This document shows positions 52,901 through 61,651 of a stretch of 64,000 nt of DNA, in pieces. Position 1 is the first letter of the stretch; each line of letters opens with the position of its first letter. The notes below the pieces were generated by a model that did not search any database, was not told the origin of the DNA, and was given only the letters and a program-made list of their open reading frames with translations. The position numbers and the translations under genes are program-made. Source of the DNA: Verrucomicrobiota bacterium (GTDB lineage: Bacteria > Verrucomicrobiota > Verrucomicrobiia > Limisphaerales > JACRJZ01); the NCBI GenBank assembly GCA_016219875.1, contig JACRJZ010000163.1, positions 30,222 through 94,221 of the forward strand. Reading direction: 5' to 3'.

Positions 52901-55851
52901 GCTTCACGCTTAAGGCCGAAGGCGACGACGTCTATCTCTTCGCCGCCGATGGCCGGCTGATTGATTCCGTGGAATACGGCTTGCAACTGCCAGACCTCTC
53001 CATCGGCCGGCTTGGCGACGGCGCGTGGAGCTTGTGCGTGCCGACCTTCGGCAGCGCCAACGCGGCCTCGCCGCTCGGTGATCCGCATCACCTCAAGCTT
53101 AACGAGTGGCTCGCGGCCAGCCTCACGTCGTATCCCTACGACTACATCGAAATCTACAATCCCGAGGCCGCGCCGGTCGCGCTCGGCGGCCTGCACTTCA
53201 CCGACACGTTGAGCGGCGCGCCGGGCCGTGACCGCATTCGCGCGCTCAGCTTCATCGCCGCCAAGGGCTTCACGGTCTTCATCGCCGACGGCAACGGCAA
53301 CGCCGGCGCGGAGCACGTGAACTTCCGACTCACGCCGTTCACCGGTGAACTGGGGCTGCTGGATCAAGACCTCAACCTGATCGACTACCTCATCTACGGC
53401 CCGCAAACGGTCGATGTGTCGCAAGGCCGCAGTCCGAACGGCGGATCGGCCATCGTCTCCTTCACGCAACTCACGCCCGGCGGCCCCAACCCGGCGGCGC
53501 CTGGCCCGGTGGGCACACAAGTCGTCATCAACGAAGTCCTCGCCCGCAACGTGAGCGGCCTGACGAACTTCGACGGCTCTACGCCCGAATGGGTCGAGTT
53601 GTTCAACCCGACCGCCAACGCCATCAATCTGTCCGGCTATGGCCTGAGCGACCTGTTTGCCTTGCCGTTCAAGTTCACCTTCCCGCCGGGTGCGAGCCTC
53701 GCCTCGGGCGAGTATCTGCTGGTGTTGTGCGACGATTCCCAGCCCGCTTCCACCAACGCCGATGCGGGCCAGCTCAACGCCGGCTTCGGCATCCGCGCCA
53801 ATGGCGGCTCGGTGTATCTGTTCGACGCCACCGGCGCCCAACTCGACGGCATCAGCTACGGCGTGCAGGCGCGCGATCTTTCCATCGGCCGTCTGCCCAA
53901 CGGCGGCACCAACTGGACGATCGGCTTGGCGACACCCGGTTCGCTCAACCTCGGCACGAGCCTCGGGAGCGTGTCGCAGCTCAAGGTCAACGAGTGGATG
54001 GCCAACCCGGCCGGGGGCGAAGACTGGTTTGAAATCTACAACCCCAGCCTGCAACCGGTCGCCTTGAGCGGTCTTTGGCTGAGCGACAACATCACGACCG
54101 CGGCCGCGCGGAAGAAATTCCTCATCGCGCCGCTCTCCTTCATCGGCACGGGCCTTTATGGTTACGAGCGGTTCTGGGCGGACAACCTCACCGCCGATGG
54201 CCCGGACCACACCAGCTTCAAACTTGGCAATGGCGGCGAAATGATCGGCATCTCGTTGCCCGATGGCACGCTGATCGACGGCTACACCTTCGGTGTCCAG
54301 GACTCCGGCGTCTCCGAAGGCCGGTTGCCCGACGGCGCGGCGAGCATCGTCCGCTTCCCCGCTACTCCCACGCCCGCGGACGCGAACTACCTCCCGCTGG
54401 CCGGCCTCGTCATCAGCGAAGTCCTCAGTGCCTCGCCCACCAATCCGCCCACCGAGGACGCTATCGAAATCCTCAACGTCTCGGCGGCGTCCGTGGACAT
54501 CACGGGCTGGTGGCTCAGCGACGCCCAACGCGCGTTGCGGAAGTTCCAGATCACGAACACCACGGTCCTTCCGCCGGGCGGCTTCGCGGTGTTCTACGAA
54601 TACCAATTCGGCTTCAACGACGACGCCTCGCTGGCCTTCGCGCTCGACGGCACCCAGGGGGACGAAGTCTATCTGGCGGCAGCGGACGGGAACGGGGACC
54701 TCACCGGCCATCGCGCCGGGGCGAAGTTCGGCTCCGGCGAAACCGGCGTGAGCTTCGGCCGCTACGTCAACAGCCAGGGCCAGCCGCAATTCGTCGCCAT
54801 GAGCCGGCGCACTTTGGGAAACGACAACGCCGAGACGATCCTCGACTTCCGCGCCGGTGCCGGCGCCGCCAATCCCGCGCCGCGGGTCGGCCCGCTGGTG
54901 ATTTCGGAAATCATGTATCACCCGCCCGACCTCCCCGGCCCGGTGGACAACGTCCGCGACGAGTTCATCGAGTTGTTGAACCTCAGCGCCAACGCCGTCC
55001 CGCTTTACGATCCGGTGCATCCGACCAACACCTGGCGCTTGCGGGGCGGCGCGGATTTCAACTTCCCGCCCGGCGTCGTTGTCCCGACGAACGGCCTCGT
55101 GCTGGTGGTGAGTTTCGATCCGGTCAACGACCCCAACTCGCTCCTCGCCTTCCAGGCTGCGTATCCGAACCTCGCCGTGGAGGCCGTGCTCTACGGGCCG
55201 TACACCGGCAAACTCGATAACGGCGGCGAGAGCGTTGAGCTTCAGAAACCCGGCCCGCCCGTCCCGGCCGGCCTGCCGGATGCCGGCTACGTCCCGTACA
55301 TCCTCGTCGAGCAGGTGCAGTTCGATGACATCTTCCCGTGGGACATCCGCGCCGACGGCCTGGGCCTGTCGCTGCAACGCGTCAGCGGGACCGGCTTCGG
55401 CAACGACGTGACCAACTGGGTGGCCGTCGCGCCCACGCCCGGCCCGCAGGCGGCCGACACGGACCAAGACGGCATCCCGGATTCCTGGATGCAACAGTAC
55501 TTTGGTCATCCCACCGGCCAAGCGGGCGATAACTCGCTCGCCAACCAGGACGCCGACGGCGACGGCCTGACGAACGGGCAGGAGTTCCAAGCCGGCTCGA
55601 ACCCGCGCGATCCGAACAGCGGTCTTCGCCTGGTGGCTGCGCCCGTCGGCGCCGACCGCACGGTCATCCGTTTCGACGGCGTGGCGCGCAAGAGCTACAC
55701 CCTCCTGTTCAGCGACGCCCTGCCGCCGGCCTGGGACCGGCTGCTCGACGTTGGCCCGCTGGAAACCAGTGGCCCGATCTGGGTGACGAACCAACTCCCC
55801 GTGGGCGTGACGCAGCGGTTCTACCGCCTCGTGACGCCGCGGGCGCCGTAA
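43990..55851 (+). CDS. Giant secreted CotH/lamin-tail/LamG protein
   Basis: A 3,953-residue exported protein; signal peptide about 1-36 with ALLISASVAVPAARAAAPP. A PPC-like domain (NDNFANATVISG, 38-165), LamG (170-400), five or more bacterial Ig-like repeats (414-505, 735-1100, 1276-1370), a domain shared with the protein at 25469 (507-732), a jelly-roll domain (about 1105-1275, LQLRRDDGGVVYLNGTEVF) and a lamin-tail domain (LTD) at about 1578 precede a CotH-kinase-like region (about 1890-2270, with MYRGVNDPRFMLVAHDFDTV). A parallel beta-helix (2358-2780) and six more LTDs (from about 2891, 3034, 3176, 3330, 3471, 3636) follow. The end has a Ca-binding DTDQDGIPDSW repeat (about 3823) and a Verrucomicrobia-type C-terminal domain. 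CotH kinases phosphorylate spore or surface proteins; activity here is unproven. It has its own leader and terminator. Confidence 0.85.
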   Translation: MSNLLVCCRRGLRPRPFSLLALLISASVAVPAARAAAPPNDNFANATVISGTRLSVNGNNGSATSETGEPTFWASGGTPSHSVWWRWTAPSNGPVEINTTNSSFDTIMAVFTGSAVTSLSCVASNDDFTAYGSRSRVLFTAAMGTVYQIAVDGYNGATGSVTLNLSQTNQTLTSRYGGLGLNGSSQWAEVVNTANLGLSRFTLETWFFWRGYGATGNSGSGGVNAIPLITKGRGEAENSNLDCNYFFGIQPNGILAADFEEYPSTGAGGLNHPIYGATAATSNTWHHAAVTYDGANWAIYLDGVLEGSLDVGRTPRFDSIQRVAFGSALTSLGAPQGFFAGTLDEVRIWSYARSDVQIASDLGRTITSAPGLIGRWSLDETNGVIAHDSSGNLADGVITNGAVWAQGYAFVAPPSVILSTPTNNAWFPALTNIPITAFATDPDGTVASILFYAGTNLLGARSSSPFSFTWSNVSAGFYLLTAVGVDNAGQRGTSAPVSISVGKVLGSQWVAYNDYFSGPGTHLNATAWNPFDTLGGAPGSVGPLKNIQNGLSLPVTLSITQIGAGNGGTAATPAFGTPAYNTFNAYIDWVAAASGVNVLMLPTNSAVIYTFTGLDPGKRYGFKATGLRGHPAYTNRWSLFEITGADFFAPSHTANVLTLAQLPTQLAPSQAVMSTGDNTSGDLIAWDNIQPGADGTFSVTSTKFNGDIPGTSTDAPYSYGLGALRLEEFVAGAQINLTGPPEDAFFILPTNVVMTAAPNGFDTPVTNVAFYAGAAKLGDATSAPYTFTWSDPIPGNYALIAVGVDGTGLTVTSAVVNIVVASNYPPSVALANPVDNASFLAPAAVVLMAAASDDLGMSGVRFYSGTNLIGSDNASPYSVPWTGVPAGSYALTAVAQDIFGLTATSAVAHVTVTNDMLPVVALTSPTNSQVFYGPTNIALTATASDVDGTIARVEFFQGAAKIGESTTPPYSATWSNVIVGGTFPLRAIATDRIGMKGTSDIVSIVVIGDELPVATITSPPDGSYFREHTNVTVTASATDSDGSVTQLVVTANGTVLGAASGGALSVSWTNVSLGTYDLLAIATDNLGVSSTSAVVQVTVVPAQPVVSLIPLHSVWKYNDAVTAEIPGWTQRTFNDNAWSSGPAELGYGDNDEATVVSFGPSSSNKRISTYFRRAFAVGAPLPFSLRLQLRRDDGGVVYLNGTEVFRSPSLPAPPTAITYRTLANVGGTPSDNMVDTAVLSPSLLVPGTNVIAVEIHQAEANSSDLSFDLELLGITTNAPPSVSFLSPADNAVFTEPADITLTATAGDADGSVTNVALFVNGTRVSESATPPYTYTLTGLTRGSYSLQATARDNWGQRGTSAIQTAFVVLSSAPTVEAFLPPGGTVSALTQIEVHFSEPVMGVDAADLLINGLPASAVSGANTNYLFTFPQPPDGAVSVSWALGHGITDRETQPQPFDGTKANETVRYTLVDTVSPTVVSIRPAPGATVKSLTRVDVVFSEAVGGVTSGDLLINGTPATRVSGSLFGPYVFEFTQPATGVVQFAWAAQSGIHDFAAAQNRFAGGSWTCTLDPNISEAGLLITEIMYHPGSENVREEYVELLNTNSTPLNLAGWRLTGGIGFDFPAVTVPAGGYLVVAADVAVFQAKYPNVTAVIGGWTGRLGNGGDTVRVRNALDDAVATVTYANEGDWAIRQRGPLDNGSRGWEWIAGHDGNVINTATGQNDGNRSLELVNTAMPNDNGQNWRPSIFANGSPGQVNSRATDNAAPLIYDVTHFPPVPNSTDTVTLSARVVDELPSGVTVQLFYRDHSVAPPEAFAAIDMFDDATHGDTVAGDRVFTVQLPPMPDHTVIEFYVSATDSIGNGRTWPAAARLQSGGFSQQANAQFQVDDEINVGTMPFFRLVMTETERNEFYTLNSASDAEMNATFITTDGVETEVRYNCGARIRGAGSRGRPTRNRRVNIPNDRLWEGYSEINLNVQYIHAQLAGSRFSLASGQPCATAVAVQFRVNGNNHAPSGVPPQSNGDGAGFGTCLFVEPIGGEWAGKHFPDDPAGNVYRGSRYPWTANLSYRGAAPNTYINEGYSKTSNRSDNDWTDLFALTYALNDTNNPAYVEGVLRNANVRMFMRYFAVSGLINYWETSMCRGVGDDYAMYRGVNDPRFMLVAHDFDTVFSEGDSRPGDTTSHTIWSMLNPPSTDPAQAANFLFPFMRHPEFAPLYYEELQRLLDTTFHPAQMARMMDDALTEFVPAYVIERMKTFVTNRAAYVRSQIPQNLTVSTALGTLEGYLYTTASTVTLTGRANAIRTRSVSVNGQPVLWSAFSAAWTNVVALQPGLNRLLVQALDTNNVVFEQTSLDIWYDTGATADVSGALFGNVTWSPASGPYHVTGNLTITDGATLTIQPGTTVFLAPGVNLTVANGGRLLADGTEGAPIRFARVPGGGNWGGITVNGGVRSPETRIAHAVFEGNGSTAIHSTGGTVFLDHLTFRNTAVQYVSLDGSSFVVQDCVFPTATTGFELVHGTGGIKDGGRGLFLRNFFGRANGYNDVVDFTGGNRPGPIVQFIDNVFTGSGDDHLDLDGTDAWIEGNIFLHAHKNGSPDSSSAISGGRSGSDRSEITIIGNLIYNCDNAANAKEGNFYTFFNNTIVRQTRLGGTDTVGAVALLADVGTPEGAGMYFEGNIIDDAEQLAYGRTNAVVTFTNNLITRLQDAPWTGPGGNNATNDPLFKYVPAVTETSNFTSWASAQVLWDWFSLRTGSPAVAAGPNGRDQGVPLQRVNASTVRPIRGASVSGEPRGTTTKTTATLTVGPNRTGSGIPASSWANGSGFTHYRWRLDGGAWSTETPITQPLALAALADGPHYVAVIGKLDSGIYQNDAELGSDATVTFSRTWVVNAGAPPVRLNEILALNDAAVPAGNRYPDLIELYNFGAAPFQLEGLGLTDNADDPFKFTFPPGAVINPGQHLVLYADNDTTPAGYHLGFTLKAEGDDVYLFAADGRLIDSVEYGLQLPDLSIGRLGDGAWSLCVPTFGSANAASPLGDPHHLKLNEWLAASLTSYPYDYIEIYNPEAAPVALGGLHFTDTLSGAPGRDRIRALSFIAAKGFTVFIADGNGNAGAEHVNFRLTPFTGELGLLDQDLNLIDYLIYGPQTVDVSQGRSPNGGSAIVSFTQLTPGGPNPAAPGPVGTQVVINEVLARNVSGLTNFDGSTPEWVELFNPTANAINLSGYGLSDLFALPFKFTFPPGASLASGEYLLVLCDDSQPASTNADAGQLNAGFGIRANGGSVYLFDATGAQLDGISYGVQARDLSIGRLPNGGTNWTIGLATPGSLNLGTSLGSVSQLKVNEWMANPAGGEDWFEIYNPSLQPVALSGLWLSDNITTAAARKKFLIAPLSFIGTGLYGYERFWADNLTADGPDHTSFKLGNGGEMIGISLPDGTLIDGYTFGVQDSGVSEGRLPDGAASIVRFPATPTPADANYLPLAGLVISEVLSASPTNPPTEDAIEILNVSAASVDITGWWLSDAQRALRKFQITNTTVLPPGGFAVFYEYQFGFNDDASLAFALDGTQGDEVYLAAADGNGDLTGHRAGAKFGSGETGVSFGRYVNSQGQPQFVAMSRRTLGNDNAETILDFRAGAGAANPAPRVGPLVISEIMYHPPDLPGPVDNVRDEFIELLNLSANAVPLYDPVHPTNTWRLRGGADFNFPPGVVVPTNGLVLVVSFDPVNDPNSLLAFQAAYPNLAVEAVLYGPYTGKLDNGGESVELQKPGPPVPAGLPDAGYVPYILVEQVQFDDIFPWDIRADGLGLSLQRVSGTGFGNDVTNWVAVAPTPGPQAADTDQDGIPDSWMQQYFGHPTGQAGDNSLANQDADGDGLTNGQEFQAGSNPRDPNSGLRLVAAPVGADRTVIRFDGVARKSYTLLFSDALPPAWDRLLDVGPLETSGPIWVTNQLPVGVTQRFYRLVTPRAP

Positions 55852-55870
55852 TTGTCACGCCACGAATCAC

Positions 55871-55900
55871 GGGGCGGGCCGGACTTGGCCCGCCCCTTTT
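55871..55900 (+). terminator. Intrinsic terminator after the 3,953-residue protein gene
   Basis: GGGGCGGGCC (55871-55880) and GGCCCGCCCC (55887-55896) form a perfect 10-bp stem with a 6-base loop, followed by TTTT. It begins 20 bases after the stop codon. It is the clearest conventional terminator in the window. Confidence 0.9.
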
Positions 55901-55935
55901 CGTGGAGGACCAGCGCCCAACTCCGGGTTCGACTC

Positions 55936-57600
<1,665 letters not shown>

Positions 57601-57605
57601 ATCCC

Positions 57606-58661
57606 ATGAAACCAGCTACACCCATCCTCGCCGTGTCCCTCAGCCTCGCCCTCACCGCCTCCGCGCTGGCCGCGCCGGCGGGCCTGCTCAAGTCCGAGTT
57701 CATCTACGAAACCGCTCCTTTTCCGCAGTGCCACGCCTCGACGATTGCCGAGACGACATCCGGCCTCGCGGCCGCGTGGTTCGGCGGCCAGCGCGAGAAG
57801 AGTCCCGATGTCGGCATTTGGTCCTCGCGATTTGAAAGCGGGAAGTGGACCACGCCCGTCGAAGTGGCCAACGGCGTCGAGTCTTCCACCAAACGATTCC
57901 CGTGCTGGAACCCGGTGCTCTTCCAGCCGAAGGCCGGCCCGCTGATGCTGTTCTACAAAGTCGGCCCCAGCCCCAGTCAATGGTGGGGGATGCTGATGAC
58001 TTCCGACGACGCCGGCAAGACATGGTCCCAGCCGCGCCGTTTGCCGGAGGGCATTCTCGGCCCGATCAAGAACAAGCCCGTGCGATTGGCCGGCGGAGAC
58101 ATTCTCTGTCCGACCAGTTCGGAGCACGCCGGCTGGCGCGTGCATTTCGAGCGCACGAGCGACCTGGGCCAAACCTGGCAGGCGACGAAGCCCGTCAACG
58201 ACGGACGGGAGTTCGGCGCCATCCAGCCGAGCATTCTCTTCCACAAAGACGGTCGGCTCCAAGCCGTGGGCCGCACGCGCCAGGGGAAAGTCTTTCAAAT
58301 CTGGTCGGACGACGACGGCAAGACCTGGGGCAAGATGACCGCGACGCCATTGCCGAATCCCAACGCTGGGACCGACGCCGTGACGCTCCGGGACGGGCGT
58401 CATTTGCTGGTCTATAACCACACCACCAAAGGCCGCAGCCCACTCAGCGTGGCCGTCTCCACCGACGGCCGGGACTGGCAGGCGGCGCTGGTGCTGGAGG
58501 AGGAACCGGGGATGGAGTTCTCGTACCCAGCGGTGATCCAAACCGGAGACGGCCTCGTCCACATCACCTACACTTGGAAACGTCAGCGGGTGAAACACGC
58601 CGTGCTTGACCCAGCGCGGCTGGAGTTGCGCCGAATGCCGGACGGCGTTTGGCCAAAATAG
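57606..58661 (+). CDS. Secreted sialidase-like (BNR/Asp-box) protein
   Basis: A 351-residue exported protein; signal peptide MKPATPILAVSLSLALTASA. Three Asp-boxes (S-x-D-x-G-x-T-W) are visible: TSDDAGKTW, TSDLGQTW and SDDDGKTW, together with CHASTIAETTSGLAAAWFGG at the N-terminus and DGLVHITYTWKRQRVKHAVL near the end. The fold is the six-bladed sialidase propeller of the BNR_2 type. Family members include exo-sialidases and enzymes of unknown substrate. The gene follows the YidR-like gene by 5 bases, so the two are probably co-transcribed. Confidence 0.82.
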   Translation: MKPATPILAVSLSLALTASALAAPAGLLKSEFIYETAPFPQCHASTIAETTSGLAAAWFGGQREKSPDVGIWSSRFESGKWTTPVEVANGVESSTKRFPCWNPVLFQPKAGPLMLFYKVGPSPSQWWGMLMTSDDAGKTWSQPRRLPEGILGPIKNKPVRLAGGDILCPTSSEHAGWRVHFERTSDLGQTWQATKPVNDGREFGAIQPSILFHKDGRLQAVGRTRQGKVFQIWSDDDGKTWGKMTATPLPNPNAGTDAVTLRDGRHLLVYNHTTKGRSPLSVAVSTDGRDWQAALVLEEEPGMEFSYPAVIQTGDGLVHITYTWKRQRVKHAVLDPARLELRRMPDGVWPK

Positions 58662-58740
58662 GACTGAAGGGAGGCTTGTCTCCGTCCATCCGCCGCCGGC
58701 GCTCCCTCGACATTCCACGGCCCTCTGTTAGGGTCTTCGC

Positions 58741-59940
58741 ATGAGTTTCGTTGCCGAGTTCAACGCGCTGCCGATTCCAAGCCTGCTCGCTCATTCCCGC
58801 CAGGCGGGATTGGCCGCCGCGCGCGAAAGTCTCGTGAAGTCCAGGCTGACCCTGCGCGACTTCGCGAACCTGATTGCTCCGGCCGCCGCCGAGCTGCTGG
58901 AGCCGATGTGCCGTCGCTCGCGGGCGCTCACCCGCCAGCGCTTCGGCAAAGTGGTCCGCCTGTTCGCGCCGCTCTATCTCTCGAACGAGTGCGTGAACAA
59001 CTGCAAGTACTGCGGCTTCTCGCGCGACAACCCCATCCTCCGCGTCACCCTGTCCGTGGACGAAGTCCAGCGCGAGGCGCGGCAACTGATCCATCAGGGC
59101 TTCCGCAACATCCTCCTCGTGGCCGGCGAACATCCGAAGTTTGTTTCCAACGCCTACCTCACCGACTGCGTGCGCGCGATCCATGAACTCACGCCCAGCG
59201 TCTCGCTGGAAGTCGGCACGCTGGACACCGACGAATACCGCCCGCTGGTCCAGGCCGGCGCGGACGGCTTGGTCATCTACCAGGAGACTTACGACCGCGC
59301 GACCTATGCCGAGATGCACACGTCTGGACCGAAGCGCGATTTCGACTGGCGCCTGGCCACCCCGGAACGCGCCTACGACGCCGGATTCCGCCGCATCGGC
59401 ATCAGCCCGCTCTACGGCCTGGCCGACTGGCGCTACGAGGCGCTCTGCGCCGCGGCCCACGCCGACTACCTCCAGCGCAACTGCTGGAAGGCCTTCCTGA
59501 CGATTTCCTTCCCGCGTCTGCGTCCTTGCGCCGGCGAATTCCAGCCGCTCACGCACATGACGGACCACGAGTTCGTCCAACTGGTCTGCGCCTTCCGCCT
59601 GATGTTCCCCGACGTGGGCCTGGTGCTTTCGACGCGCGAGCCTGCCAAATTGCGCGACGGCCTCATCCCGATCGGCATCACCTTGATGAGCGCCGGCAGC
59701 CACACTGAACCGGGCGGCTACACCGGCGCGGGCGCGGACAAGCTCCACCGCACCGAACGCGGACGAATCGTGGAACTGGCCCGCGGCGCCAGCGAATGGG
59801 CCGAAGGTCCGGCCGTCAGGTCCGCCACCGGCCAATTCCAGATCGCCGACGAACGCTCCCCCGTGGAAGTGGCGGCCCTGATCCGCCGCCTGGGTTACGA
59901 GCCGGTGTGGAAAGACTGGGACGCCGCGCTCACCGCATGA
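58741..59940 (+). CDS. thiH: 2-iminoacetate synthase (tyrosine lyase), radical SAM
   Basis: A 399-residue protein. C84-x3-C88-x2-C91 in NECVNNCKYCGFSRDN is the radical SAM cluster motif; FRNILLVAGEHPKFV, VSLEVGTLDTDEYRPLVQAG, LVIYQETYDRATYAEMH and LVLSTREPAKLRDGLIPIGI are ThiH-type blocks. ThiH cuts tyrosine to make the iminoacetate (dehydroglycine) for the thiazole ring of thiamine. thiS is two genes downstream, but thiG is not seen in the window. No TPP riboswitch-like sequence precedes the gene: the 79-base upstream gap has no CTGAGA-type element. Confidence 0.92.
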   Translation: MSFVAEFNALPIPSLLAHSRQAGLAAARESLVKSRLTLRDFANLIAPAAAELLEPMCRRSRALTRQRFGKVVRLFAPLYLSNECVNNCKYCGFSRDNPILRVTLSVDEVQREARQLIHQGFRNILLVAGEHPKFVSNAYLTDCVRAIHELTPSVSLEVGTLDTDEYRPLVQAGADGLVIYQETYDRATYAEMHTSGPKRDFDWRLATPERAYDAGFRRIGISPLYGLADWRYEALCAAAHADYLQRNCWKAFLTISFPRLRPCAGEFQPLTHMTDHEFVQLVCAFRLMFPDVGLVLSTREPAKLRDGLIPIGITLMSAGSHTEPGGYTGAGADKLHRTERGRIVELARGASEWAEGPAVRSATGQFQIADERSPVEVAALIRRLGYEPVWKDWDAALTA

Positions 59941-59955
59941 GAGCCTGTTTGAACC

Positions 59956-60804
59956 ATGAACGCTGACCTGGCTGGCCGCCGACAGACCCGCCGCCGATTC
60001 CTCGCCGCCCTGGCCCTGCTGGGGCTGGGCGGCTCGGCGTATGCGCGTTTTGTGGAACCGAACTGGTTGGACACGGGCCGGGTGACTGTTCCGCTGAGTC
60101 GAAACGGAATCCGGCAGCCACTCCGGCTGCTTCATCTTTCTGACTTGCACGCTTCGCTGTTCGTCAGCCTTGAGTTCATTGCCGAGGCCATCCAGGCAGG
60201 AGTCAGGCTTCGTCCGGACCTCATCTGCGTCACCGGTGACTTCGTCACGCGCAAGTTCAACCGCCTCGACCACTACGCGGAAATTCTTTCGGCCCTCCCG
60301 AAGTGTGCGCCGACGTTCGCCTGCCTCGGCAACCACGACGGCGGCCGTTGGTCGGCTGGCAACGGCGGGTTCGCCACCACGCGTGAAGTGAGCGCGCTGC
60401 TCACGAAGAGCGGGATCGAATTGCTCTCTGACAAAACACGCCGCCTGCGGGTCGGCGATTGGCCGATCCAACTGGTGGGCTTGGGCGACTTGTGGGGCGG
60501 CGCCTTCTGGCCGCTCCGCGCTTTTGCTCGAGCGGCGGACGATCCTGCCGACGCCACGATCGTCCTCGCGCATAATCCGGACGCCAAAGACCAGATCCGT
60601 GGCCGTCCCTGGGACCTGATGCTCAGCGGCCACACTCATGGCGGGCAACTGCGCCTGCCAGCCCTCGGCACGCCGTTCGCGCCCGTGAAAGACATGCGGT
60701 TCGTAGCCGGCCTCTACGCGTGGGAGGACCGCTGGCTGCACATCACCAAAGGCGTCGGGAACGTGTTTGGACTCCGATTCAACTGCCGGCAATCAGCCTG
60801 CTGA
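59956..60804 (+). CDS. Tat-exported metallophosphoesterase
   Basis: A 282-residue protein. RRQTRRRFLAALALLGLGG at the N-terminus is a Tat signal with the twin arginines (RRRF). Metal-binding motifs are in order: LLHLSDLHA (D-x-H), VTGDFV (G-D), CLGNHDGG (G-N-H-D), IVLAHNPD and LSGHTHGGQLRLP (G-H-x-H). This is the YaeI-type calcineurin-like phosphoesterase set, whose relatives act on lipid or nucleotide phosphodiesters at the cell surface. It lies between thiH and thiS with gaps of 15 and 12 bases, so it is probably co-transcribed, though it has no known thiamine role. Confidence 0.88.
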   Translation: MNADLAGRRQTRRRFLAALALLGLGGSAYARFVEPNWLDTGRVTVPLSRNGIRQPLRLLHLSDLHASLFVSLEFIAEAIQAGVRLRPDLICVTGDFVTRKFNRLDHYAEILSALPKCAPTFACLGNHDGGRWSAGNGGFATTREVSALLTKSGIELLSDKTRRLRVGDWPIQLVGLGDLWGGAFWPLRAFARAADDPADATIVLAHNPDAKDQIRGRPWDLMLSGHTHGGQLRLPALGTPFAPVKDMRFVAGLYAWEDRWLHITKGVGNVFGLRFNCRQSAC

Positions 60805-60816
60805 CCCTCACCTGAC

Positions 60817-61026
60817 ATGCCAACCGATCACGTCATCGCCAACGGCCAAACTGTCCCGGCCCCACTGCCCTGCACGCTCGAAGACTTCCTCCGCGCGCGA
60901 GGGTTCTTCCCGCGCAGCGTCGTGGTGGAGCACAACGGGGAAGCCGTCGCGCCGTCGGAATTCGCCGGGCGCAACCTCCACACCGGCGACCGGCTGGAAA
61001 TCGTGAAGATCGTCGCGGGAGGATGA
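60817..61026 (+). CDS. thiS: Thiamine biosynthesis sulfur carrier protein ThiS
   Basis: A 69-residue ubiquitin-like protein: VIANGQTVPAPLPCTLEDFL, SVVVEHNGEAVAPSEFAG and the end RLEIVKIVAGG. The terminal Gly-Gly is the site of adenylation and thiocarboxylate formation. ThiS delivers sulfur for the thiazole ring. It is in the same direction as thiH and 12 bases behind the phosphoesterase gene. thiG and thiF would normally be near but are absent before a repeat cluster begins. Confidence 0.9.
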   Translation: MPTDHVIANGQTVPAPLPCTLEDFLRARGFFPRSVVVEHNGEAVAPSEFAGRNLHTGDRLEIVKIVAGG

Positions 61027-61056
61027 AGGGGCTTCTCAGGAGCTTCTTTCATAACT

Positions 61057-61121
61057 GTAGCAGCCGACGTGAGGAGGCTCTGTTTCCCTTGAAGTTTGAG
61101 CCTCCTCACGTCGGCTGCTAC
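61057..61121. repeat. Inverted repeat of the GTAGCAGCCGACGTGAGGAG family
   Basis: Perfect 24-base arms at 61057-61080 and 61098-61121 with a 17-base loop, located 30 bases after the thiS stop codon. Confidence 0.93.
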
Positions 61122-61169
61122 GGCGTTTTGAAATTGGCTCTCAGGAGCCAAATACAGAATCTCGCGAGC

Positions 61170-61263
61170 GTAGCGGCGTCTCGGCAGAGCGCCGTTGCTC
61201 CTTTTTGCCTTTTGCCTTTTGCCTTCGGCCTTGCAGTGCGGCGCTCTGCCGAGACGCCGCTAC
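61170..61263. repeat. Inverted repeat of the GTAGCGGCGTCTCGGCAGAG family, copy 2
   Basis: Perfect 25-base arms at 61170-61194 (gtagcggcgtctcggcagag...) and 61239-61263 (...ctctgccgagacgccgctac). The loop contains a ttttgcc heptamer tract (about 61203-61224), i.e. another repeat type inside this element. Confidence 0.92.
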
Positions 61264-61281
61264 GGGGGCAGGCAATGGCGC

Positions 61282-61614
61282 TCAGATGCCCAGGTTCGAG
61301 AGCGCGTTGCTGATCGAGTTCACGATCTGGACGAGCTTCGGATGCGTCTCGGCAAACTCTTCCACGGAATGCGACAGCCCTTTCAAGGAGAGCTCCAGGA
61401 GCTTGGGATTCGGCTCGGACCGCGTCGCTTCGTGGGTCGAAACGGAGGCGAACCCGGCGATGCTGCGGGCTTCTTCAGCGTGGGTCTTGGCTAGTTCACC
61501 CATTTCGGCTTTGAGCGTGGACAGCAGTTCAAGCAGTTCGGCCCGGTTCTCGTTCTTGACCGCGGAGGCGTTCCGCACCGTGGCCTCCAGTTTCTCTATC
61601 GTGTCTTGAATCAT
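61282..61614 (-). CDS. DUF4404-family small protein
   Basis: A 110-residue cytoplasmic protein that is almost wholly helical: IQDTIEKLEATVRNASAVKN, ELLELLSTLKAEMGELAKTH, and the end VEEFAETHPKLVQIVNSISN then ALSNLGI. The last segment (F-x-x-x-HP...ALSNLGI) is the strongest signature of DUF4404. The ATG at 61614 is chosen over 61668, which overlaps the upstream gene. Function is unknown. It lies 37 bases downstream of the gene at 61652. Confidence 0.75.
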   Translation of the reverse strand: MIQDTIEKLEATVRNASAVKNENRAELLELLSTLKAEMGELAKTHAEEARSIAGFASVSTHEATRSEPNPKLLELSLKGLSHSVEEFAETHPKLVQIVNSISNALSNLGI

Positions 61615-61651
61615 AGGTTCGGGGCTTGTTTCGGGGAACGTGCTCTGCAGT

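Noticed and set aside
49951..55794. Very long minus-strand open frame (1,947 codons) opposite the CotH/lamin-tail gene
   Set aside because: Antisense frames stay open in GC-rich genes; the sequence is Arg/Ala/Gly/Val-rich, lacks domains and mirrors the codon positions of the plus-strand gene, which has clear domains.
58662..58740. TPP riboswitch upstream of thiH
   Set aside because: The 79-base gap is too short and shows no CTGAGA-type thi box.
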